DNA from: Chitinophaga rupis
GTDB lineage: Bacteria > Bacteroidota > Bacteroidia > Chitinophagales > Chitinophagaceae
Assembly (NCBI RefSeq): GCF_900109685.1
Contig: NZ_FOBB01000002.1
Location: 302,075 to 366,074, forward strand
Length of the DNA stretch: 64,000 nt
Direction of reading: 5' to 3'
A program made the position numbers and the translations under genes. The notes under the pieces were generated by a model, which saw nothing but the letters and a program-made list of their open reading frames with translations, was not told the DNA's origin and searched no databases. Numbering within the stretch: position 1 is the stretch's first letter; the number at the start of each line of letters is the position of its first letter. Positions 35,601 to 45,000 of the stretch are shown here, one piece after another.

Positions 35601-38600
35601 GCCGGACAGCAGGGGGCTGTGGAATGCGCAGGCTACTTCCAGCGGCTGGAAGGAGATGTTAGCGGCTGTTAGCTTGGCTGACAGCCTTGCAATAGCGGGT
35701 GTGGTGCCGGCCATTACCCATTGCAGGGGCGAGTTGTGGTTCACCAGGTACACATCGGCTTCGCCTTCAATGGCGCTGGTTAACACTTCTTCCCGGCAGC
35801 TCAGGGCCAGCATAGCGCCTTTATCAGCGCCAATGGCATCCAGTATGGAAGCTGCTCTTTTTTCACTTAAAGGCAGCAGCTGATCTTCTTCAAACACTTT
35901 GGCAAAGCACAGGGCCGGCAGCTCACCATAGCTATGGCCTGCCAGCATATCCGGCACAATGCCCAGCTCCTGTAAAAAGGTGGCAATGGCCAGATCCACC
36001 ATACCTAAAAGCGGTTGCGCCAGGCGGGTGTCTTTAATGGCATTGCGTTGCGCTTTGGCCGCTGTTTCATCAAAAACAGCGGAGGGGAACAGGATCTGTT
36101 CATACTGCGGTTTGTCTTTCAGCAAACGGCGCATTACCGGGAAGGTAACAAACAGCTCGCGCGCCATGTTAACCCGCTGGCTGCCCTGTCCGGGAAACAG
36201 GAAGGCTACTTTACCTTCCAGCTGCTGTGTGGTGTACACGCCGTTGGTAGCGGCGCCGGACAAGGCCAGGTCTAGCTTTAGCAGCAGATCGTCTGCGCTG
36301 TCGGCCACAATACATAACTGAACGGGTGAAGTGTGGTTTTTATAAAGGCTGAAGGCAATGTCCTTCAACGGAATGTTATCATTTTTTTCCAGCAGGCCTT
36401 TTACTTTCAGCAGCTGTTGCTGTGCAGCTTCATACGTTGCGCCACGGAACACGAACAGCTCCGCCGGCCAGGAATTGAGCACGGTGGCAGGTTGCGGCGT
36501 ATTCACATCATTCTCTATCACTGCATGGAAGTTGGTGCCGCCAAAACCAAATGCGCTGATGCCTGCTACTCTTTTATCCTCGTTCCAGATGCCGGTTTGC
36601 GTGTTAAAGGCAAAGGGGCTGGTTGCTGCATTATAAAAACTATTGGGATCTTTCAGGTGCAGGGTAGGTGGTTTTACCCCGTGGTATACAGATAGCGCTG
36701 CTTTAATAAGCCCTGCCAGACCGGCGGCGCACTTGGTATGCCCTATCTGCGTTTTTACGGAGCCCAGGTGTGTTTGTGCATGGGTAGCGCCGGAGCGGAT
36801 GAGCATATCGGAAATAGCGCTCAGCTCTGTTTTATCACCTACTACGGTGCCGGTGCCATGTGCCTCTATGAGCCCTACGCTTACCGGAGAAATACCGGCC
36901 TGCTCGTAGGCCCGTTGCAGGGCGCTGGTTTGGCCGGCTTTGCGTGGTGCGGTAAGGCCCAGGCTTTTACCATCGCTGGAGCCGCCTACACCTTTTATTA
37001 CTGCGTAAATGGTATCGCCATCGCGCTGGGCATCTTCCACACGTTTCAGCACCATCATGGCAATGCCTTCTCCCAGCGTAGTGCCGTCTGCGTTAGCATC
37101 AAAAGTGGCGCATTTGCCTTTGCGGCTTAAAGCGTGTGTGCTGGAAAACATCAGGTAATCATTAATGCTGTTGTGCAGGTCTGCTGCACCGGCTATTACC
37201 ATGTCGGACTTTTCCAGGATCAGCTCCTGGCAGGCCAGGTCAATAGCTGCCAGGGAAGAGGCGCAGGCAGCATCTACCGTGTAGTTACGCCCGCCCAGGT
37301 CTAAACGGTTGGTGATACGGCCGGCAATTACATTGGCCAGCACACCGGGGAAAGAGTCTTCTGTGAGCTTGGGCAATGCTTCATGCAGCTCTGCCGGCAT
37401 TTCCCCGAAGATCTGGGTAAAGAGGGAGCGGAAGCCATAGCTGTTGGCCAGGTCCGTGCCCGCCTCTGTACCAATGATCACAGATATATTTTCACGGTTA
37501 ATATTCAGCTCTCCATAACCCGCGTTATCCAGCGCCTGTTTGGCCACCAGTAAGCTTAACAGCTGCGTGGGGTCAATGGCTGCCAGGGATTGCGGGGGAA
37601 TGCCAAAGGCTACGGGATCAAAATCTATCTTAGGAATAAAGCCACCCCATTTGGAAGGCGTTTTTTCCCCGTTGGTAGATGCGGGATCATAGTAAAGTGA
37701 TTTGTTCCAGCGTTCATCCGGCACTTCGGTCACACAATCCTTACCCAGTATAATATTACGCCAGTATTCTTCTATGTTGCGTGCGCCGGGGTAAATGCAG
37801 GCCATGCCTACAATAGCTACGTTCAGCGCTTTTTCCGGCGCATGAGGTACGGCGGGTAATGCTGCCTGCTCTATAATGGCATAATTATCTGCTGCTACCG
37901 TTTTGTGCAGATCAGCAATGGTGGTGATACGGTCCCTTAAGGCAGCTACCTGGCCTATCATGTACATGCCACCCGTGAGCTGGTCTGCTGTGTTAATGTT
38001 CAGCAGCTCATTCCCGCGGCGTTCTATACCTTTGGCGGCTATACGTAAACGGCCTACGTTCAGCTGTTCCAGCTGCGCCCATATTTCTTTTTTATCGGCG
38101 CCGGCTAATTGTAAACGTTCTTTTTCCTCATTAAAGAAATCGGCAAATGGGGTGTACAGGCAGCGGGTTTCGTGGCCTGGTGCGGTTTCCAGTAAAATGG
38201 TGTCTTTATGGTTAATGGCTTGTTCCTGGAACTGGGGCAGGATGGCGCCGCTGCTTACGGCTTCCTGTGTATAAATATAGGCGGTGCCCATTAGTACGCC
38301 GGTTTTAACGCCGCGTGCCGCTAAGGGTGCTGCCATTACGGAAATAAAGGCGGCTGACAATGCATCGTGAATACCACCGGCAAAGAATACACTGAACTGG
38401 TCGGCATGCTCTTCCTGCAGCAAGCGTTCTACCTGCCGCTCCCATAACACCAGGCTGGATAAGGGGCCTACGTGACCGCCGCATTCCCGCCCTTCAAACA
38501 CAAAACGTTTAGCTCCTTCTTTAATGAACATATCCAGCAAAGAAGTGGAAGGTACATGCAGGTAGGTTTTAATGCCTGCCTGCTCCAGCGACTTAGCCTG

Positions 38601-39758
38601 TGAAGGCCGGCCGCCGGCTATTAATACGATGGGTGGTTTTTCATCTTTAATATAAGCGATCTGCTCTTCCCGTAATTCAGGCGGCGCAAATCCCAGGATG
38701 CCTACGCCCCAGGGTTTGTTGCCTGCCAGGGTTTTGGTTTGCTGGATCAGCTTTCTGGCGGGTTCGCCTTTTAATAAGGAAAGCGCTACAAAGGGCAGCC
38801 CGCCCGCATCCGCTACTGCGGCGGCAAAGGCAGGTACATCACTCACACGGGTCATGGGGCCTTGTGCAATAGGATAGGGGATGTTCAGCTCTTTGGATAA
38901 GGCATTACCCGGGCTTAATACATTTAATGCTTTGGCTTGCTGCAGGTGGCCGTAAGCGGCTTCCTGCAAACCAAATATTAAGCGGTTCAATTTTTTGTAA
39001 CGTAATGCCAGGTCAATACCAATGGCTATATCCTGGCCTAAGGGCAGGTAACCTTTATCCATATCCGTTATACCCAGGTAAGGCGCTAAGTCCTGCTGGG
39101 TGGCCTTTTCAGGCAACAGGGGTGAATTGGGCCTTGCCAGCACACGGTAATGATCTATTACGCGGGTTTCATTACCATTCAGCTTTTCACATATATTTTT
39201 AATGGGGGCAGGTACATTGCTTTCCGGGAATAATACCAGCTGGCTGTCCAGCACCACACCGGTAGCGCCGGTAGCTGCCAGCGCTGCGGCGGTATGTATG
39301 CCTACGCCGCCCTGCACCCATATTTCCAGTCCGCTTATTTCCCGCACCACGCGCTGGAACAGGATGTAGGATGATTCGTCGCTCACGGTGCCTGCGCCTT
39401 CATTTCCTTTTATAATAATGCCCTGTGCATTGGCTGCTTTGGCTTTGTGCGCCTCACCAACCGTATGTACCTGGTAATAAGTTGCTACATGTTTGGGTAA
39501 CGTTATTTTAAAACCATAAGGAATAATTGCCAGTGTAACCTGTGCCGGCAGGGAAATGGAGGCCAGCTGCTCATCTGCAAAACATACACCGAACGGCTGG
39601 CTGGTTTTTGCGGTAATGGTGTTCAGTGCGGCCTGGGCTTTTGACAGATCACGGCCCAAATGAAGTACAGGTAAGGCTTTTGCTTTCAGCAAGGCCAATA
39701 CAAGGCCTGCATCCGGTTGCTCCAGGGGAGTCACTCCGATAATTTTTATTTTTCCCAT
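32658..39758 (-). CDS. Megasynthase subunit: NMO/PfaD-like ER-KS-AT-ACP-ACP-KR (PUFA-synthase-like)
   Basis: A 2366-residue protein, counting from the ATG at 39758. That start is preferred because its leader resembles that of the next gene; an in-frame ATG at 39785 adds 9 residues. Domains: two nitronate-monooxygenase-like barrels, a degenerate one (about 1-250) and a canonical one (about 290-550) with GRECGGHVGP at 423-432, like PfaD enoyl reductases. The KS (646-1083) has Cys832, His967 and His1007. The AT (about 1180-1490) has GHSYG with Ser1276. A Gly/Asn/His linker precedes two ACPs (Ser1709 and Ser1821, each in LSIDSIKRMEI). The ketoreductase (about 2095-2320) has GGAQGI and Tyr2284. 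With the DH of the partner protein, all steps of reductive chain building are present. The product is inferred to be a long, largely reduced acyl chain. Confidence 0.9.
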   Translation of the reverse strand: MGKIKIIGVTPLEQPDAGLVLALLKAKALPVLHLGRDLSKAQAALNTITAKTSQPFGVCFADEQLASISLPAQVTLAIIPYGFKITLPKHVATYYQVHTVGEAHKAKAANAQGIIIKGNEGAGTVSDESSYILFQRVVREISGLEIWVQGGVGIHTAAALAATGATGVVLDSQLVLFPESNVPAPIKNICEKLNGNETRVIDHYRVLARPNSPLLPEKATQQDLAPYLGITDMDKGYLPLGQDIAIGIDLALRYKKLNRLIFGLQEAAYGHLQQAKALNVLSPGNALSKELNIPYPIAQGPMTRVSDVPAFAAAVADAGGLPFVALSLLKGEPARKLIQQTKTLAGNKPWGVGILGFAPPELREEQIAYIKDEKPPIVLIAGGRPSQAKSLEQAGIKTYLHVPSTSLLDMFIKEGAKRFVFEGRECGGHVGPLSSLVLWERQVERLLQEEHADQFSVFFAGGIHDALSAAFISVMAAPLAARGVKTGVLMGTAYIYTQEAVSSGAILPQFQEQAINHKDTILLETAPGHETRCLYTPFADFFNEEKERLQLAGADKKEIWAQLEQLNVGRLRIAAKGIERRGNELLNINTADQLTGGMYMIGQVAALRDRITTIADLHKTVAADNYAIIEQAALPAVPHAPEKALNVAIVGMACIYPGARNIEEYWRNIILGKDCVTEVPDERWNKSLYYDPASTNGEKTPSKWGGFIPKIDFDPVAFGIPPQSLAAIDPTQLLSLLVAKQALDNAGYGELNINRENISVIIGTEAGTDLANSYGFRSLFTQIFGEMPAELHEALPKLTEDSFPGVLANVIAGRITNRLDLGGRNYTVDAACASSLAAIDLACQELILEKSDMVIAGAADLHNSINDYLMFSSTHALSRKGKCATFDANADGTTLGEGIAMMVLKRVEDAQRDGDTIYAVIKGVGGSSDGKSLGLTAPRKAGQTSALQRAYEQAGISPVSVGLIEAHGTGTVVGDKTELSAISDMLIRSGATHAQTHLGSVKTQIGHTKCAAGLAGLIKAALSVYHGVKPPTLHLKDPNSFYNAATSPFAFNTQTGIWNEDKRVAGISAFGFGGTNFHAVIENDVNTPQPATVLNSWPAELFVFRGATYEAAQQQLLKVKGLLEKNDNIPLKDIAFSLYKNHTSPVQLCIVADSADDLLLKLDLALSGAATNGVYTTQQLEGKVAFLFPGQGSQRVNMARELFVTFPVMRRLLKDKPQYEQILFPSAVFDETAAKAQRNAIKDTRLAQPLLGMVDLAIATFLQELGIVPDMLAGHSYGELPALCFAKVFEEDQLLPLSEKRAASILDAIGADKGAMLALSCREEVLTSAIEGEADVYLVNHNSPLQWVMAGTTPAIARLSAKLTAANISFQPLEVACAFHSPLLSGAKGLFADALKDVSFKTPAIPVWSNTTAAAYPTEPASIKERLATHLVQPVRFTEEIEQMYAQGARIFIEVGPGKVLSNLTRSIIGDDELILHTEDKDQPGITHLLHTIARYMASGRTVQLDRLFDGRNAKQLDLEAIDQYKKPSTVWLVNGQMAVPAYGKLPAHGAMPIITPLALKGTEPNTVVINNNSGAEQMVEAYLNSLKHIVQAQRDVILGYLGHTPQSFHSADLPMQDPAPRKIIAVHTDGTNITNLSDTYNGSNGHNGNNGHHSNGSNGHAYTNGVQTLAVEKDVKAILLSVISDKTGYPSDMLGMEMDLEADLSIDSIKRMEIIGELKTRLGGFNSSTHSEESLVEQLAAIKTLKGLVDWLTTNAQENAATAPAPIPAVTIQAAATPSKGLSVTEIQTVLLNVVSEKTGYPPDMLGLELDLEADLSIDSIKRMEIIGELKTRLGGLQQANGNGEEMMEKLASIKTLQGLISWIAESTAGNFEPVQEAKKIIEEGFVKESLKEKLSRLRFELTPSAMQRLSPAQLKGLHFAITDDGGPIATAVKQLLEQQGAQASIITEADSLEAYHGLIILDIFSSPKRNDIITSVSMVKKLDFEKVKWVYALSDFDGHVTQAADHLLLQHFQGYSGFFKSLDKEYEHTTCRTINLANKLSPEKIAAIALDEILHPEGPAEVTYLNGQRQTLEPVHAPLTIGTTSGIHLTKQSVVLVFGGAQGITAELMIRFSKEYPCHYILVGRSADPRKLSQESLVHLKTKDEIRQYLVAQGELKKPADIEKRAAEIHKHNQILNTLTALEHNGATVSYHSLDLRDEAALRAFMSQVYKEYGRIDGVVHGAGLLEDKLFHQKTPESFERVFSTKVTPLRVLAEHLNADTQFVVLFSSVASVYGNRGQTDYAAANSVMDRYARVLKQQLKAKVMAINWGPWKGTGMVSPSLEKEYERRGIALIPLGDGMETFIDELKYGNESQVVIMAGNVTF
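34252..34701. repeat. Tandem ACP-domain coding repeat (336-bp offset)
   Basis: Segments 34252-34365 and 34588-34701 are closely similar at the DNA level with an exact 336-bp (112-codon) offset. They encode the phosphopantetheine-site helices of the two ACP domains, with the run EADLSIDSIKRMEIIGEL identical in both. This indicates a recent duplication or gene conversion. Confidence 0.85.
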
Positions 39759-39785
39759 GGTTATGATTTTATTCCGGCAAAGCAT

Positions 39786-40530
39786 ACCAATGTAAACAGG
39801 TAGTGTAAGACTGTTAGATACAAGGGTTTTTTATGTTCGATACCGGATAGTTCTATGGTTATTGCAAATAGTTGGTTCTATTGTTCCTATATATACGGCC
39901 TATTTGCCTGGATGGGTTCTCAAAAAAAATATATATTAAAACTACTTATAGGTGTAACCAGGCAAGGTGATTTCAATAAAGGCAAAAAAGGTTTTTCAAT
40001 CTTCTCAAGGGAGTAAAGATTAAAATAGGGCCGTATTTAAAAGATATAGTCCACTGGTTCTAAAATCCAATCTGTTATTTCACACTTCACATGTTATTTC
40101 ACATGCGTATTATCGCTGACATGCATTCTCATTTAAATGGTACTTCAATTGCATGATCAGTCGAAAGGTGATGCTAAAACAATCATGGTTTTTATTTCAT
40201 CATGAGCAAGGTGGTAAAATGTAAGGTTCATAGGTGTGTATTTTGAGTAATTCTTACATGAATTTACAAAAAAAGCAAACGGTGATCCGGTGGTAACATG
40301 TTTTTAACACGCGAATTTCATTTGTGGTAGGAATATGATTTTTTGTAATATCTGCCGAATGCCAGTAAAAAGGGGCATAGTGAATGTTTATGAAGCGGGT
40401 TTATTTGTTATTGACTTTTTTGAGGGGGATATAAGATGAAACATTGCATGAAGAAATCTCCCGGGGTTACCCTGTATCTTAACGCAAACAATTTGTACAG
40501 ATACATGTATTACTTAAATTAATAAGTATC
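39786..40530. promoter_or_regulatory. Long AT-rich leader upstream of the biosynthetic operon
   Basis: About 745 bp separate the megasynthase start from the efflux-operon terminator. No convincing gene is present. The operon promoter must lie here, but no clear TAnnTTTG box was found on the minus strand. A cluster of three TTCACA motifs lies in 40079-40103, within two direct copies of TGTTATTTCACA (40073-40084 and 40092-40103), and could be an operator. A 28-codon ORF at 40436-40522 is doubtful. Confidence 0.35.
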
Positions 40531-40614
40531 AAAAAAAGCAGCAGGGAATAAAGTATTGTACAGTAGATGGTTTGATGTATAGAAACTGTACAATTGACAA
40601 TTATTCCTGCTGCT
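40531..40614 (-). terminator. Long-hairpin terminator of the RND efflux operon
   Basis: Minus-strand transcripts reach a large stem. AGCAGCAGGAATAA pairs with its partner across 40537-40551 and 40601-40614 (one bulge), with an inner ATTGTACAGT/ACTGTACAAT stem. The run T7 (complement of 40531-40537) follows. It lies just past the outer-membrane factor gene. Confidence 0.8.
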
Positions 40615-40639
40615 TTGTTAATGATTCATTGTTAAGTAG

Positions 40640-42076
40640 TTACTGCCATCCGCCGCCTAAGGTCTGGTATAATTGTACAGTACCGGCCATCATATCACGG
40701 CGGGCATGAATGAGCGCCAGCTCTGCTTCCAGCACACTTTTTTGCGCGGTAATGATCTCTAAATAAGAAGCATAACCACTTAAGAACAGGTCATTTGCGG
40801 TGGATACTGCACTTTGCAGCACACTTACTTCCTTTTCACGTAAGGCGTAGATGTGTTGCTGGTTGTGCACATTACCCAATGCAACCGACACTTCCTGGTA
40901 AGCCTGCAGGATCTTTTGCTGGTAATGATAATAAGATATTTTGCTGTCGGATTCATTTATGCGGTACTGCGCCTGTAATTGTTTTTGATTGAACAGTGGC
41001 GCAGTAATACCGCCTAATACGCCATAGGCAAAGGATGCAGGCTCCAGCAGCAACCCGGCTTTAAAAGCATTAAAACCTCCGTATGGCGTAATATTCAAAG
41101 AAGGTAAAAATGCTTTGCGGGCGGCCTGCACATCTGCTTTAGATGCAGCCAGCTCCAGCTCCGCCTGTTTAATATCCGGGCGGTTGGCAAGCAGCTTCGC
41201 CGGCAGGCCGGGCTTCCAGGGCGCTGACAGCGTATCTATTGCTAATGCTTTGCTACGCGGCAACGGCTGCGGATAACGGCCTAATAAAAAATTTAGTTGA
41301 CTTTCTATCACCAGCTGGCGCTGGCGGGTGATATGTTCCAGGCTGCGGGTGTCCAGCAGCTGCGCTTCAAACTGCTGTACGGCCAGTAAAGTAGCCCGGC
41401 CGGCAGCTTGCTGGATCTGCACGGTGGCTAATGCGGTTTCCTGTAACGCAATGTTCTTTTTGATAATTGCCAGCTCATTATCCAAAGCTATCAGTGTATA
41501 ATAATGCGCGGCTACTTCTGATACCAATAAGGTAGTTACCAGGCGGCGGCCCTGCGCACTGGCCAGGTAACGCGCCAGGGCGGCCCGTTTGCGCGCTTTT
41601 ATCTTACCCCAGAGATCCACTTCCCAGCTGCTGCGCAGGCCCAGGAAAAAATCCGGAGTAGGATCCGGAATGCGCTGATCCTTACTAATGTTAGTAGACA
41701 AATTTGTATCAAAATTACCTACTCCATTCAGGGTATACTTACCGTATTTATCAATACCGGCAGTGGCAGACAGGTTTACATTAGGCAGCCATGCATACCG
41801 GGCAGCCAGTAAAACCGCTTCGGAAATCTTCATTTCTTCCCGGCTGCTTTGTAAGGCATAATTATATTGTAAGGCCGTATCTATTAATGCGCGCAAAGGT
41901 GCATCTTCAAAGAACTGCTGCCAGGGCAGCTGGCCTATACCGGCAGTGTCGGTGCTGTTAACAGCAAAGGTATCCGGCATGGGTTTGTTATCTGGCAGCA
42001 CCAGTGGTTTGGGCAGGCGGCAGCCGAAAGCGAGTAAGAAAATGCTGAATGCTATTATTTTAATAAAATCCATCAT
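40640..42076 (-). CDS. RND efflux outer-membrane factor (TolC/NodT-family lipoprotein)
   Basis: A 478-residue protein with a lipoprotein signal (lipobox LAFGC). The two-fold repeated coiled-coil/beta-barrel organisation of TolC-like proteins is recognisable: LLANRPDIKQAELELAASKADVQ, SLNITPYGGFNAF and GYASYLEIITAQKSVLEAE are hallmark segments. It forms the outer-membrane channel of a tripartite pump. Its start overlaps the permease stop by 4 bp (ATGA), so the two are translationally coupled. Confidence 0.92.
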   Translation of the reverse strand: MMDFIKIIAFSIFLLAFGCRLPKPLVLPDNKPMPDTFAVNSTDTAGIGQLPWQQFFEDAPLRALIDTALQYNYALQSSREEMKISEAVLLAARYAWLPNVNLSATAGIDKYGKYTLNGVGNFDTNLSTNISKDQRIPDPTPDFFLGLRSSWEVDLWGKIKARKRAALARYLASAQGRRLVTTLLVSEVAAHYYTLIALDNELAIIKKNIALQETALATVQIQQAAGRATLLAVQQFEAQLLDTRSLEHITRQRQLVIESQLNFLLGRYPQPLPRSKALAIDTLSAPWKPGLPAKLLANRPDIKQAELELAASKADVQAARKAFLPSLNITPYGGFNAFKAGLLLEPASFAYGVLGGITAPLFNQKQLQAQYRINESDSKISYYHYQQKILQAYQEVSVALGNVHNQQHIYALREKEVSVLQSAVSTANDLFLSGYASYLEIITAQKSVLEAELALIHARRDMMAGTVQLYQTLGGGWQ

Positions 42077-45000
42077 GATGTTGCTTTTAAACGTTTGCGG
42101 GATAAGCTGGCGAACAATACATACAAACCCGGTATTACCAGCACCCCGAACAAAGTACCTATTAACATACCACCTGCTGCTGCCGTACCAATGGAACGGT
42201 TACCCATAGCGCCCGCGCCAGCCGCCACACACAGGGGTATTAAGCCTGCAATGAATGCAAAGGAGGTCATAAGGATAGGACGCAGGCGGGATACCGCACC
42301 TTCCTTTGCGGCTTCCAATGGCGAGAGCCCCTGCTTATTACGCAGAATGGCAAACTCCACGATCAGGATGGCGTTCTTACCTAGCAAGCCAATGAGCATC
42401 ACCAATGCTACCTGCGCATAAATGTTATTTTCCAGCCCGAATAACTTCAGCGATAAGAAAGCGCCGAAAATGCCAGCGGGTAAGGAGAGGATCACCGGCA
42501 AGGGTAACAGGAAGCTTTCATATTGCGCGGCCAGCAGCAGGTACACGAACACCAGGCATATCATAAAAATATAAATGGCCTGGTTGCCGGAAAGGATCTG
42601 CTCGCGTGTCATGCCGCTCCATTCATAGCTATACCCGCGCGGCAGCTGTGCAGCGGTTTCCCGGATGGCTTTAATAGCATCGCCGCTGCTGTAGCCGGGC
42701 GCCGCGTCTCCATTGATCATGGCTGCGGTGTACATGTTATAACGGGTAAGCTGCTCCGGCCCATACACCCGTTCCAAACGAATGAAGTTGGAGAAGGGCA
42801 CCATTTCGCCTTTATCATTTTTCACATACAGGTGCAGCACATCTTCCGGTTTGGCGCGGTACTGTGGCGATGCCTGTACCATTACCTTATACATTTGGCC
42901 AAAGCGTATGAAGTTAGACGCGTAGTAGCTGCCCAGCAATGTTTGCAGCGTGTTCATGGCAGTTTCAATACTCACACTCTTTTGCGCGGCACGTTCCTGG
43001 TTCACATGGATCATGTATTGCGGAAAGCTGGGATCAAAGCTGGTGAAGGCAGCGCCTATTTCCGGCCGCTTTTTCAATGCGGCTATAAAATTATTGGTAG
43101 CATCCGCTGTTTGCTGCAGATTGCCACTGCCGGTTTTATCCAGCACCCGTAGCTCAAAGCCACTGGCATTTCCAAAGCCGGGTACTGTGGGCGGCGGAAA
43201 AAATTCAATGTTGGCGTCCCTGATATGGCTGGTCCTTTTTTCCAGCTCCGCAATCAGATCTGTTACGGAAGCTGTACGGTCTTCCCAGGGTTTCAGGTTG
43301 ATCATGCCCATGCCGTAAGATGCGCCGGCAACATCATTCACCAGGCTAAAGCCAGCCAGTGTGGATGCGGATTCTACGGCATCTATATTCCGCGCAACCT
43401 GGTACACCTGTTCCAGCACCTGCTCTGTACGTTCTACAGTGGCGCCGGGCGGGGTGGTTACATTTACGTAGATCATGCCCTGGTCTTCCGAAGGAATAAA
43501 CCCGGATGGCAATATAGCGCTGGCGCCCCAGGTAGCCAGGAAGAACAGTATCAGCAATCCAACGGTAATAAACCGCCGGCCTGCTATGCGGCCTATGAAT
43601 TGCCGGTAGCGGTTGGCCGTAGCATCATAGCCTTTGTTAAAGCCGCCAAAAAAACGCTGTAATAAATTCTTCTTTGCCGGCTGGCCATGTGTATTTTTTA
43701 ACATGATAGCACAGAGTGCAGGCGTAAGCGTTACTGCATTAATGCCGGATATAACAATGGAGAACGCCAGCGTTAGCGAGAACTGCCGGTAAAACACGCC
43801 TACCGGCCCGGAGAGGAAGGCTACGGGTATAAATACAGCCGACATTACCAGCGTAATGGCTACAATGGCCCCGCTGATCTCTTTCATAGCAGCTATGGTG
43901 GCTTCCAATGGCGGCAGGTGCTCTTCACTCATCTTTACGTGCACGGCCTCCACTACCACAATAGCATTATCCACTACAATACCTATGGCCAGCACTAAGG
44001 CAAACAGGGTAAGCAGGTTAATGGAAAAACCTAACATCTGCATAAAGCTTAAAGTGCCTATCAAGGCTACCGGCACTGCCAGCGCGGGTATCAGGGTGGA
44101 GCGGAAATCCTGCAGGAACAGGAACACTACCAGGAATACCAGCAGGAAGGCTTCAAACAGCGTACGCACTACTTCATGAATGGAGGCATCCAGGAAGCGG
44201 GATACGTCGTAGTTAAAATTGTACGTCATGCCCGGTGGAAAGGAAGTGGCTTTCAGCTCTGCCATGCGGTCCTTTACATTTTGTATCACCTCCCGCGCAT
44301 TGGAGCCGGGGCGCTGCTTCAGCATGATGGATGCGGAGGGCTTGCCATCTGTTTTGGATACCATGCCGTAGCTTAATGCCCCGAACTCCAGCTCTGCTAC
44401 GTCTTTCAGGCGAAGCATAGCGCCATCTGCCTCTGTGCGCAGGATGATGCCGGCGTACTGGGAAGGTTCGAAGAACTTGCCCGTGTAGCGTAATACATAT
44501 TGTAACAGTTGTGGGTTTTTGTCGGAGCTTTCACCGGTTTTTCCGGGTGCTGCTTCAATATTCTGGCGGCGGATAGCGGCAATAATTTCTTCTGCTGAAA
44601 TGTTGTAGGCCAGCATACGGTCGGGCTTTAACCATACGCGCATGGCGTATTCCTTGGCGCCCATGATCTCTGCAAAGCCAACACCATCAATCCTTTTCAG
44701 CTCCTGCAGCACATTAATGTCGGCAAAATTGTAAATGAACTGTTCATCCAGGTCAGCGTCTTCACTCATTACATTGAGGTACAGCAGCATACTGTTCACC
44801 TCTTTTTCTGTGGTTACGCCGGCTTTAATTACTTCTTCGGGTAATTCATCTATAATGGTTGCTACGCGGTTCTGTACGTTCACTGCTGCCTGGTCGGGAT
44901 CTGTGCCTACCTTAAAAAAGATCTGTATAAGCGTAATGCCGTTGTTACTGGATACGGACGACATATACGTCATGCCGGGCACGCCGTTAATGGCGCGTTC

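Noticed and set aside
21960..39758. Flexirubin or aryl-polyene cluster
   Set aside because: The genes are large multidomain type I synthases, not the discrete KS/KR/DH set, and there is no ammonia-lyase or aromatase-like gene.
32658..39785. Start of the large synthase at 39785
   Set aside because: The in-frame ATG at 39758 begins the conserved GKIKIIG strand and has a leader like that of the next gene; the longer form cannot be excluded.
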